64,000 nt of DNA from JAJTFA01 sp051715425 (GTDB lineage: Bacteria > Bacteroidota > Bacteroidia > UKL13-3): the NCBI GenBank assembly GCA_051715425.1, contig JBPXJS010000009.1, forward strand, positions 248,001 to 312,000, given 5' to 3'. A program made the position numbers and the translations under genes. The notes below the pieces were generated by a model. It was not told where the DNA came from and did not search any database. It saw only the letters and a program-made list of their open reading frames with translations. The number at the start of each line of letters is the position of its first letter. Position 1 is the stretch's first letter. Shown piece after piece: positions 40,931 to 52,100 of the stretch.

Positions 40931-41608
40931 TAGTACAGAAAAAAAGTCAGTTGTTAATTCTTCCTCTATCATCATCATTTCCATTGCATTTTCTAGTGTT
41001 AATTTGTTTAACGCACTTGCACTATCTTGTTTAATCTTTGATCTATAGTGTGGCAGGTACTCATGTGCTACTGCATTTAATTCAAGTGTGTACAGATCAG
41101 GATTATCCAGTTGCCCTTCATGAGCAATCTTGTTTCTAATAACCCTTACGCTGGTAAATAATAGGTTTGTCCTTTCGATGGCATCCATAATGTCTTTAAA
41201 ACTCGAAATTTTTTCTTTTAATTTCTTTTCAAAATGAGTTTTTTTTTCAATACCCAATTCTAATACCTCATTTATAAGGTGTAAGATTTGATCTTTATAT
41301 GTGGTTATCCTTAAAAAAAAGTTTTCTATTGCATATCTTAAAAAATCGTTTGTACCGATTCTAGAATATACATCCACCAGTGAATGTCTTTCTACCACAA
41401 GTATTCTGCTTATTTGTATGGTGCGGAGAGTCTGTTCAATCTTTTCACATTGATGATTGACCTTCATCAAATAATCATACTTCGGATTAGACTGCTTGAA
41501 CCCTCCTTTTCTCAATTCAACTTCCCAGAGTTTTGCTAACTCAACAGCAAATTGATGCTCATTGAAAGTAATTTTAATAGTTCCTGCTTTCATATTATTG
41601 CTTATCAA
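40880..41608 (-). CDS. HEPN-domain protein, probable RNase
   Basis: The protein is all-helical with the canonical HEPN motif VIRNKIAHEG (Arg158-x4-His163) and helices before and after that fit the four-helix bundle. HEPN RNases are common effectors in toxin-antitoxin and abortive-infection systems. The start could be Met1 or Met6 (41593). No antitoxin (such as an MNT nucleotidyltransferase) lies beside it; the next genes are the OLD pair and a small unknown. A role together with these is possible but unproven. Confidence 0.75.
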   Translation of the reverse strand: MISNNMKAGTIKITFNEHQFAVELAKLWEVELRKGGFKQSNPKYDYLMKVNHQCEKIEQTLRTIQISRILVVERHSLVDVYSRIGTNDFLRYAIENFFLRITTYKDQILHLINEVLELGIEKKTHFEKKLKEKISSFKDIMDAIERTNLLFTSVRVIRNKIAHEGQLDNPDLYTLELNAVAHEYLPHYRSKIKQDSASALNKLTLENAMEMMMIEEELTTDFFSVLNILLGYFMKGVEAKEG

Positions 41609-41661
41609 TAAAGGCCATGAATATAAAGTAAAATTTAACTGTATTTTTGTGAGGTATTAAG

Positions 41662-41778
41662 ATGTCATACAGGAAACGCAAAAACATAATGAAGGAATCT
41701 CATAAAGCTCAATTCATATTGGGTCTGATTATCGCTTTGGTGGCTGTAGGTTTCTATTTGTTAAGTAAACTTCTCTAA
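41662..41778 (+). CDS. Very small single-pass membrane protein
   Basis: An ATG with GAGG 9 bp upstream opens 38 codons. A basic N-terminus (MSYRKRKNIMKESHK) is followed by one membrane helix (FILGLIIALVAVGFYLLS). The arrangement, positive inside then hydrophobic, is typical of small membrane proteins or type I toxins. It overlaps the 3' end of the opposite gene by 50 bp. It is supported by composition and ribosome binding site only. Confidence 0.45.
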   Translation: MSYRKRKNIMKESHKAQFILGLIIALVAVGFYLLSKLL

Positions 41779-42001
41779 GATCAATATAGTTCTCTAAGAC
41801 GTCCTCTTCTGTGGTTGTTTTGATGCGCTGGAGTCTTTTAGTCTTTATGTTGTAGAACACTTCAACGTAAAAGTCATGTAGTTTGTATAAGCGAATGTAG
41901 AGTTGATTGTAGATGGCACGCTCATCTAATTGTTGACCGGCATCAAAGATGACATCAGCTTTCTCATCTTGGGAAAGTGCGTTGAATGTATCAATATTCA
42001 T
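41729..42001 (-). CDS. Unknown small protein
   Basis: I start it at 42001 (MNIDTFNALSQDEKADVIFDAG), giving 90 residues; a longer start at 42031 exists. The pattern, a helical N-terminus and strands with FYVEVFYNIKTKRLQRIK, is typical of small proteins on Bacteroidota mobile elements. No family is recognised. It stands alone. Confidence 0.6.
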   Translation of the reverse strand: MNIDTFNALSQDEKADVIFDAGQQLDERAIYNQLYIRLYKLHDFYVEVFYNIKTKRLQRIKTTTEEDVLENYIDLREVYLTNRNLQPPKR

Positions 42002-42031
42002 TTGTACGAAAGTATGAAAAAACTGATTCAA

Positions 42032-42346
42032 TATGCACCTAGCAGAATTACGTGAGAATGTTGTTTTAAATATTGATAAGGTATAATTAAGGGCAATACT
42101 TTGTAGTACCTTTTATTTTGAAGAACTTATGTATAAAGTATGATTTTATTATAAATTTAAAGGAAGATTTTTAGGTGTTTTTCAAGAACCAAGTAAGCAG
42201 ATTCCCAATGTCCATTAAATTTAGCGAACTCTGCAAATAGAATTTGATTCAACTTTTCTTTCAAAAAATAAGCTGATCCGTCTAACCTAAATCGGCATTA
42301 AAATCGTTATAATCTTCTGGAAGGTGTTGCTTTTAAATACGCTCTT
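42032..42346. other. Intergenic region with a possible coding relic
   Basis: On the minus strand, 42157-42298 reads about 45 codons without a start (GSAYFLKEKLNQILFAEFAKF). This looks like the tail of a lost gene. Otherwise the region is AT-rich with no feature. Confidence 0.35.
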
Positions 42347-43570
42347 TTATTTTGGAACAATTCCTAAGAAAATGTTGGTAGGAAAATTCCTTATCACATA
42401 AGGGTTTCCAAAATTAAAATTAACTCCAACCCTTAACATTGAAGAGATAATTAAACCTGTTGATATTTGATTGGTCCACAGTCCCCAACGTCTAGTGTTA
42501 GTATCCTTAATATTTAAGTAGTTAAATAATTCATCGTTCCCCAAAAGACGTGAAAAGCGATAAGTGGCGAAAAAGACAAGTTCTTCTTTATAACCAGATA
42601 AAAAGAGAACCGATGAAATTGCCGGGTCAAATTTTTCTATAAAATCAGAGGAGTATGTTCCTATATCTGGTATATCAATAGAGTTACGAATATTAACACT
42701 AGATAATAATCTGATTCGTTCATTTCTGCTTCTTATTAATAAAAATGGCCAATCTAAATTTGTAACCAAATTACCACCGCCCCCTAAAATTCTCTGCAAA
42801 GCATCATCTTTTCTCTCTGTTGAATCAATTATTGTAACGCCAGCACTATCTCGGCCCACCGTTAGATTATTGGACACCAGTGTGCCTACTCCAAGACGAA
42901 ATGGGCCAAAATAATCTGAATATAGCTCAGTGTATGCGGAGATTTTTCCTTTATTCCCATATGAAAGTAAATAACTGCCAAGGATTTTATTATTTTTTGA
43001 ATTAATGTTGTTTTCATAAAAGAGCTCTGCACGAATATCGGTATCATAGATTCCAACGGGAAAAAGTTGTAATGTGCGATCTCCACGAAACAGATAAAAA
43101 TATTTAACAGAAAACTTATGCAGGTCCTCTTGAGATTTTAGATAAGGTAATATTAGCGCACCATATTTCCTTTCAACTGCTTCGATTTCTTCTCGGTTGG
43201 TTATTGATTTTAATTCGATTATTTTTTGATTATTTATGCTATCTATTTTTGCTTGAATCTCATTACTGCTTAATTTAAAGTGTACAGCCGTAAGTAAATA
43301 CTGATGTTGAGTTTCATTTTGAGGGTAGAATTTCGTTTTTGGATATAAGGGTGTTTTATCATAAGAATATGGTGGGTCTGACAACTGAGATTTGTATCTT
43401 GTCGGATTCAATTTAATGTAAGGAAATGAAGAAGTTAAGACCCATTTCTTCACTATTTTGGAGGGTGCTCTTAATGTATTATCAAGACGTTTAACCTCAA
43501 AGGTGTTAATGATTTGCCCAGAGGCAATTTGACAAGTGTTTATCAAAAAAAGCAAGATAAGTGTTTTCAT
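42347..43570 (-). CDS. Exported, probably outer-membrane, protein of unknown function
   Basis: The signal peptide MKTLILLFLINTCQIASGQ is followed by a polar region with a coiled segment (KIDSINNQKIIELKSITNREEIEAV). A C-terminal half of alternating hydrophobic strands follows (FPVGIYDTDIRAELFYE, SAYTELYSDYFGPFRLGVGTLV, ISTGLIISSMLRVGVNFNFG). The strands fit an outer-membrane beta-barrel. The end is not a T9SS domain. No family is recognised. Confidence 0.65.
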   Translation of the reverse strand: MKTLILLFLINTCQIASGQIINTFEVKRLDNTLRAPSKIVKKWVLTSSFPYIKLNPTRYKSQLSDPPYSYDKTPLYPKTKFYPQNETQHQYLLTAVHFKLSSNEIQAKIDSINNQKIIELKSITNREEIEAVERKYGALILPYLKSQEDLHKFSVKYFYLFRGDRTLQLFPVGIYDTDIRAELFYENNINSKNNKILGSYLLSYGNKGKISAYTELYSDYFGPFRLGVGTLVSNNLTVGRDSAGVTIIDSTERKDDALQRILGGGGNLVTNLDWPFLLIRSRNERIRLLSSVNIRNSIDIPDIGTYSSDFIEKFDPAISSVLFLSGYKEELVFFATYRFSRLLGNDELFNYLNIKDTNTRRWGLWTNQISTGLIISSMLRVGVNFNFGNPYVIRNFPTNIFLGIVPK

Positions 43571-43621
43571 AGATTTAGTAATTGGTATTCAAAGTAACAA
43601 TTAATCCTTCCCACAGAACAA

Positions 43622-43683
43622 GAGTGAAAACACTCTTTTTTGGTAGTGAAAACACTCTTTTTTTTGAGCATAAAATATTCGAA
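43622..43683. repeat. Repeat module AGTGAAAACACTCTTT, copy 2
   Basis: Two direct copies of AGTGAAAACACTCTTTTTT lie here, followed by ATAAAATATTC. The second copy with its flank matches 30361-30403. It lies between divergently transcribed genes, so here it cannot be a simple terminator. Confidence 0.8.
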
Positions 43684-43835
43684 TTGTTTAGCGAAATGCC
43701 CTATAGCATTATTCAGCACTCAATTCATACTTTAAAAGCAATTTAAATCTCTCGTGTGATATAATTCCTCGTAAATCCAGTTCATTCCCAATCCAATACA
43801 CTTTCATAAATTCGAATTGCTAACCATTAATAACC

Positions 43836-45341
43836 GTGGACTCCAAAAAACCTGTCGGCATCTGGATCAGGGTATCTACAGATGACCAAGCTATGGGTGA
43901 ATCCCCAGAGCATCATGAGCAACGTGCCCGATACTATGCCGAAGCGAAGGGATGGGATATACGGTTCGTATACCATCTTGAAGCGGTGTCCGGCAAATCG
44001 GTCATGAATCATTCAGAGACTAAAAAGATGATGAATGATGTTAAAACGGGCCGGATCACCGGCATAATCTTCTCCAAACTTGCCAGATTGGCTCGTAACA
44101 CAAAAGAACTTCTAGAATTTGCAGACTATTTCAGAGAACACAATGCAGACCTTATCTCACTACAAGAAGCAATTGATACAAGTACACCTGCTGGCAGGCT
44201 CTTCTATACGATGATTGCCGCAATGGCTCAATGGGAGAGAGAGGAGATTGCAGATCGGGTGGCGGCATCGGTTCCTGTTCGGGCGAGGCTGGGTAAATCA
44301 CTGGGAGGTCAAGCAGCATTCGGGTACCGATGGGAGGATAACGAATTTCTCCTTGATGAAACGGAAGCTCCTGTTCGAAAGATGATATATGAGCTCTTTT
44401 TAAAGCACAAGCGCAAAAAGACAACGGCTCGAGAGTTAAACACTATGGGATATCGAACCAGAAATGGTTCCAAATTCTCAGACACCACCATTGACCGATT
44501 ACTCCGAGACTCGACTGCGAAGGGAGAACGAATTGCGAATCACACCAAAAGCGAAGGTGGAAACAGGAACTGGGTTCCGAAACCAGAATCCGAATGGGTA
44601 CGTATTCCCTGCCCTGCGATCATTTCAGTTGAAACCTGGGCTGAATGCACACGAATATTAGATGAGCAGTTGCAAAGCAGGAGGAAAGCGGGCCCGAAAC
44701 CAGTGCATCTTTTAGCTGGATATGTTTTCTGTGAGGTATGCGGCAAGCGGATGTATGTATTTCATAAGAATAACGTGTATGCGTGCAAGCAATGCAAGAT
44801 CAGAATTCCAGCCCAAGATTTGGATGAAATCTACCATGTTCAATTGAAAACCTTTCTCCTCACGGAATCAGATATCGAAACATATCTAAAACAAAACAAT
44901 CAATTCATTCAAGAAAAAGAATCACAATTGCTAATTCTCAAAAATGAATCGGTGAGTCTCAAAAAGAAAATGGATGAACTAGTTTCGATGAGATTAAACG
45001 GTGAACTTTCAAAAGAAAGCTTTCCGCAACATTACAAACCATTAGAGGAGCGATTAGCCCAGATTGAAACCCAAATACCCGAATCGGAGGCTGAAATTGA
45101 TTTCTTGGGCATCCAGATGCTTTCCTCGGACACCGTTTTGCGAGAAGCCAAAGATCTCTACGAAAGATGGCCAACGCTCGTATATGAAGAGAAAAGGCGC
45201 ATTGTCGAGGTAATTACTGAAGCAATTACCATCGGCAAGGAAGAAATTAAATTCCAGCTGGCGTACATACCAACCCCCTATTCCCAAAATAGCGGAAAAA
45301 AGCAACACGACTTCAAGGGTTCATGGCAGCTATCAGCATAA
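43836..45341 (+). CDS. Large serine recombinase of the island, integrates in comM
   Basis: The full 501-residue protein starts at GTG. The resolvase domain has GIWIRVSTDDQ with nucleophile Ser14, ISLQEAIDTSTPAGR and MAQWEREEIADRV. The recombinase domain (about 150-280) has GYRWEDNEF and RELNTMGYRTRNGSKFSD, then a zinc ribbon (CEVCGKRMYVFHK to CKQC, about 299-320) and a coiled coil. It should integrate and excise the island between att sites. The gene runs into the truncated comM gene: its last seven codons (GSWQLSA) and stop are in comM sequence read antisense. In the excised circle its C-terminus would therefore differ. Confidence 0.95.
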   Translation: MDSKKPVGIWIRVSTDDQAMGESPEHHEQRARYYAEAKGWDIRFVYHLEAVSGKSVMNHSETKKMMNDVKTGRITGIIFSKLARLARNTKELLEFADYFREHNADLISLQEAIDTSTPAGRLFYTMIAAMAQWEREEIADRVAASVPVRARLGKSLGGQAAFGYRWEDNEFLLDETEAPVRKMIYELFLKHKRKKTTARELNTMGYRTRNGSKFSDTTIDRLLRDSTAKGERIANHTKSEGGNRNWVPKPESEWVRIPCPAIISVETWAECTRILDEQLQSRRKAGPKPVHLLAGYVFCEVCGKRMYVFHKNNVYACKQCKIRIPAQDLDEIYHVQLKTFLLTESDIETYLKQNNQFIQEKESQLLILKNESVSLKKKMDELVSMRLNGELSKESFPQHYKPLEERLAQIETQIPESEAEIDFLGIQMLSSDTVLREAKDLYERWPTLVYEEKRRIVEVITEAITIGKEEIKFQLAYIPTPYSQNSGKKQHDFKGSWQLSA

Positions 45342-46371
45342 AACTGGCCGGATATTCAATGGAAAAACGGGCGCGCGAAATGGTAACCCTTCTTTCCTCC
45401 AGCGGCTGGCGCATGACCTCGAGCACCGTGCGTTTAAATTCAGGCAACTCATCCAGAAACAATACCCCGTTATGTGATAAGGAAATTTCTCCCGGTTGCG
45501 GATTGTTACCTCCTCCAACCAGTGCCACATCACTAATGGTATGATGAGGGGAGCGGAAAGGACGTGCGTAGAGCAATGAGGTTTCTTTTCCAAGTTTGCC
45601 GGCAACCGAATGTATTTTTGTGGTTTCCAGAGCTTCGTGCAAAGTGAGTGGTGGCAGTATAGAAGGAAGTCTTTTGGCAAGCATGGTTTTACCTGCACCT
45701 GGTGGCCCAATCAGTATCACGTTATGTCCTCCGGCAGCAGCAATTTCCAATGCCCGTTTTATATTTTCCTGTCCACGCACATCGGCAAAATCCGAATCGC
45801 TGTGGGCGTAGTTTTGTTCAAACTCAGCGCGGGTATCTATTACAAGAGGTTGTAAATCCAACTTACCATCAAAAAAATCAACCACCTCTTTTAAACTTGA
45901 TACCCCAAATACATTGATATTATTTACAATGGCGGCTTCGCGTGCATTTTCAACAGGAAGGATAAAGCCTTCAAACCCTTCTTTCCTGGCCTGTATTGCA
46001 ATTGGCAGGGCACCTTTAATGGGTTTAAGTGTTCCGTCCAACGCAAGTTCACCCATTATGATGTATTTCTCCAGGCGTTCCCCAAGCATCTGTTCTGATG
46101 CAGCCAGTATGCCCAATGCTATTGGTAAATCGTAGGAAGAACCTTCCTTTCTGATATCGGCCGGAGCCATATTAATAACGGTTCGCAGGCGCGGCATCTT
46201 ATAATCCATATTACGCACAGCTGTTTCAATCCGGTGATGGCTTTCTTTTACAGCATTATCCGGTAAACCTACCAGATTGTATCCCACCCCCTGATTTGAA
46301 ACATTCACCTCAATAGTAATAGTTACAGCATTTACGCCATACACCGCACTTCCAAAAGTTCTGATAAGCAT
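45313..46371 (-). pseudogene. comM: comM/yifB (Mg-chelatase-like ATPase), 3' part displaced by the island
   Basis: The 5' 352 codons are intact: the Lon-like N-terminal domain (MLIRTFGSAVYGVNAVTI, GLPDNAVKESHHRI), Walker A GPPGAGKTMLAKR and Walker B GVLFLDELPEF. The frame ends at FMLIAAMNP and a TGA, just where the conserved CPCG should follow. Normal ComM is about 505-515 residues, so roughly 155 are missing. The missing part is expected at the far left end of the island. ComM is a branch-migration helicase that helps natural transformation; the break should inactivate it. The start at 46371 fits the family better than the upstream Met. Confidence 0.93.
45316..45326. other. Probable island attachment site (attR/attL) in comM
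   Basis: Protein similarity to ComM ends after the Pro codon encoded around 45316-45321 (minus strand ATGAACCC). To the left the DNA belongs to the recombinase gene. The crossover core therefore lies within or next to GGGTTCAT. The exact two-base core cannot be fixed without the other junction. Confidence 0.75.
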
Positions 46372-46422
46372 ATGGCGAAAAATAAACACTTATTTGTTAC
46401 CGTCCAAATAAACAGTACCCTG

Positions 46423-46430
46423 TATCTTTG
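46423..46430 (+). promoter_or_regulatory. Bacteroidota -7 element before YyaL gene
   Basis: TATCTTTG matches TAnnTTTG 10 bp before the ATG at 46441, which predicts an almost leaderless transcript. Confidence 0.55.
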
Positions 46431-46440
46431 TAATAGCATT

Positions 46441-48457
<2,017 letters not shown>

Positions 48458-48459
<2 letters not shown>

Positions 48460-48485
48460 AAAAGCAGCTTAAGCTGCTTTTTTAT
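48458..48485. terminator. Bidirectional terminator
   Basis: AAAGCAGCTTAAGCTGCTTT (48461-48480) is a perfect 20-bp palindrome with A and T runs on the two sides. It lies between two convergent genes and includes the stop codon of the minus-strand gene. Confidence 0.9.
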
Positions 48486-48942
48486 TTTTCAATATTTTTC
48501 TCGAAGCATACAGTACGCCTCCAATTAAGGTGTAGATTATTCCTCCGTCAATTGGTAAATCCGGTGGATCCGGTGGTTCAGGCGGATCATGATAAATGGG
48601 AGGGTTGTCCGGATCTTCTTTATCGGTAACATTAAGATGGTTAGGCGGGGTTTCAGCAGGTATACTTTCTTTTAATTCAGCCTCTATTTTACCATCGTTA
48701 GTTATGTTCAGATTAAAGTTTAGAGAAGGAGAAGATACAGGTGTTTCCTCTGAGTTCTTTTTGCGCTTGTGGCCACGCAGATTAAGCTCATCGTATAACA
48801 TCCCCTCATTTTCCTCATCTCTTATGGTATTTCCTTCGGAATAATAGCCATCCTCTTCCTCGCTATCCTGATATTGTGCAAGCACATTTTCAGGCAAAAA
48901 ACAAATCAGGGCAAGCAAGAATGCAGTACAAACAAATTTCAT
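48469..48942 (-). CDS. Exported acidic protein with C-terminal PIDGG sorting-like motif
   Basis: I start at 48942 (MKFVCTAFLLALICFLPENVLAQ), a good signal peptide; the longer frame adds a polar N-terminus. The mature part is acidic and disordered with Pro-rich stretches (PPEPPDPPDLP). It ends in PIDGGIIYTLIGGVLYASRKILKNKKAA: a PID-GG motif, a membrane helix and a basic tail. This tripartite ending resembles PEP-CTERM-like sorting signals seen in Bacteroidota. Surface or envelope anchoring is likely; the function is unknown. Confidence 0.7.
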   Translation of the reverse strand: MKFVCTAFLLALICFLPENVLAQYQDSEEEDGYYSEGNTIRDEENEGMLYDELNLRGHKRKKNSEETPVSSPSLNFNLNITNDGKIEAELKESIPAETPPNHLNVTDKEDPDNPPIYHDPPEPPDPPDLPIDGGIIYTLIGGVLYASRKILKNKKAA

Positions 48943-49115
48943 TCGGTTCAATCCAGTGGTGCCGCAATTTAGGTCAATAATGTCAATTTTATTCTTTTCC
49001 ATTTCTCAGTTGTTCACTACAGAACTATTTCAAGTGTTAATCGTCAGTTTTTCCTAAACCAATCAACGGATTTATGAAATTTGTTGCTGTATAATTTATG
49101 ATGCTCATGTTAATA

Positions 49116-52100
49116 CTACTCTATATTTAGTTTTTCCTTATATGTCTTGTTAATTTCAATAAAGTATAGCCCCTGAGGTAAATGCCCAACTTCCATTTGC
49201 GCCTCTGTTTTATTTGGTTGTGCCTCGTACATTTTTTTACCTGTTATATCATAAATGCTTAGATACTTTATGGTTATCCCATTAGTGGCTTTAATAGTTA
49301 CCCTATCATTTGCCGGATTAGGGAAAACGTTTATTTCCGGATGAGCAGAAGGGTATAGTTCACCAATATGAACTGCAACGGCTTCTGAATGCGATTTTTC
49401 TCCTGAAAGATCATACTGTACCAGCCTGTAGTAAAGTGTTTGAACTCCCATGGTTATAGCATAGGTAAGTGCATCTTCATCAATAAACTGGTAATTGTTA
49501 AGCTTGTTGCTGTTCAACTGGCCTTTTACGGTTCCGGTCTCATCAAACACTTCGTTGTTTACCGACCGTTCAATCATATAATACGCATTGTTTTTTTCCG
49601 AAACGGACGCCCATTCTATGGCAACATCATCGGTATTAACCAAGCTATAAGCTCTGAAATACAGTAACTCAACAGGTAATGCAGATTGATCAATAAAAAT
49701 GAGTTCAAACCGGTTACCAGCAGATGCAGTATTGTTGGTGATATTAAAGGTGTACGAAGGTGCCGCCCTCAAATCAATTATTTGAGTGGTAAACAAATCC
49801 CTTAATAAAATGGCCTTGTGTGCCGGTACCATACCCATATTGCTGAACTGTAGCGTGTAACTTCCTTGTGTTGCATTGGCAAAGAGTGTAAATGTATCCG
49901 CCACATGAGTCAATGGGGCAACCCGGTTTAACTGAACCTTTTCTGACGCAGAAACCAAAAAGCCAAAATTAATAAGAGAGTTGGTAAACTTAGGAGCATC
50001 TTCTCCGCTTGTATAATGATTGGAAGCTCCCTGCTTAAACTCCAGCCAGGCCACATCACTGTTCAGGTTGTCCTTAATCATTTTAGCTGTTAAGCGGTTT
50101 AGTCCCGATTTAAAATAATCAACTGGTGCGCTGGTTACCTTGCAGCTTTCTGTAAAAGTTAGGGTAGGACTTCCCGTATTTTCTGCCTTTACAAAAAATG
50201 CCTGCCCTGATGCAAGGTATACGCCTGTTCCATCATCAGACTCGTAACTTCCTGTTGCCGGATTCAAAAGATGAAAGAATGTATTAAGGTTTGATTTGGT
50301 TACCAATGTCCAGTCAATCTGAGAAGGGTATGGATTACCAACAAGATTCCAGCCATTGTTATTATCAATATCCGTATTGGTGTAACTAACCGTTGGCGAA
50401 ATATTTCCGCTGTTTATTCCTTCAACAAAATCTACGGTAACTGCATTTTGACTTGGAAACGGTCCATCATACCATGCCGGTGATGATAAGGTGCGGTCTC
50501 CTCTTACAAATACCAACGCCCCTTTACCGGCAGTAAGTGTATTGGTAATATTTGTTACTGCTTTCCAACCACGTCCTGTTCCACTGTTATCTTCCTGGTA
50601 GGTGTAAACAGAAGTGCTGTTTTGTGTGGTAGCATCAAACCCGTTGGTAGCTCCACCAGAGCCTGTAACATAGATATCATCAATTAACTGACTATAGGTA
50701 AAATTACCTGTATTTGGAGATAACATCCGATATCTGCGTGTTATGGCCGGAATAAACCTTTGTACATTTACATTACCTGTTATGCTTCCGCCATTAAGTT
50801 GCCCCACACGTGCTGTAGTTGATGCAGTAGATAATAAGGTTAGGTTACCTGCTGATGCAAGTGTTCCTCCCGAAGCAACACTTACTGAATCAACAATCTG
50901 AAGTGTATTCCCAAGAGTAAGTGTTCCGGATGTTTTATTAACCACCAGGCGGTTTAGCACATTTGTAGTACCACTGTTTGTTTGATCCATACTTAATGTA
51001 CCGGCATCTGCAACACTTCCTGTAATAATAATGGATGAAGTGGAAGATCCGGTAACTGTGCCTGAGGAGCCTGATTTAAACCCGTTGTTTATAGTAAGTG
51101 TAAATCCGTTCAGGTTTAATTTTTTTCCACTGGCAATATCAATCTTTCCATTAATGGTCATGTTTTCCTGAAGGGTGGTATTGTTACTTACCGTAACAGA
51201 ATCAGAAACGCTGGAAGATACAACAAGAGCTGTGCTTCCACCTGTTGGGTTTACGGTATTGGCTGTTCCGTTCCAGTTGCCATCATTATCAGAAACCCAA
51301 TACTCAAGCGAACCATCAGTTAAAGAGCGGTACTCAATTCTCTTCACCCCGTTTGCATTTACGTTAGGTACAATACTTCCCCATTTGCGGGAGGCTCCAT
51401 TTACATTGGCATCATAAAAAGTGGCATAACCGTTAGCTGCAGTATTGGCTACTGCATCGCTTTCAATTAACGTTGCATTTATGGGTCTTCCTGTTCCATC
51501 CAGGTTATCAAAAAGCAAGGCAAAGTTTTTTGCACTGCTTGATGTGCCGCCATATATAGCTGTTCCGTCATTGGAGGTGCTACCTGTGCTGAGATCAATT
51601 ACCTTGGCTGTATTGGTGCTGGTTACCCGTGTGCTTACTGCGGTTCCTCCATTTCCGTTGTTTAACATGATGCGCATATACACTGAGTTGGCAATATCAA
51701 AACGGGTATCACCGGTTGGCTCCAGAACAAACCAGCCTGTGTAATTACCAGATCCGTCTGTTGTAAAAGATCCATAGGAACTGCTAAGATCGGGAGCTGT
51801 AAGTCTGGTAAAGGTATTTCCTGTAGCATCAACAATAATTGGATTACCTGCACCATTGCTACTGGCCAGATCACCGGTAATCACAGCAGCGTTATAATAC
51901 CTGTAGGTGGATGATGGGATCAGGTTGCCGATGGTAAGTCTGAAGGCATAAGGAATCCGGTTATTGTTAGTTCCACTCACACCTTGAATGTATTGAGGGA
52001 TATAAACTTCAGAAATGGTTGCCGCCAACTCTCCAAATACAAAATAACCAAATGCAGTTATAGTTGAAGTAGTAATGCTGTTGCCTGATGGAGCTGCAGT

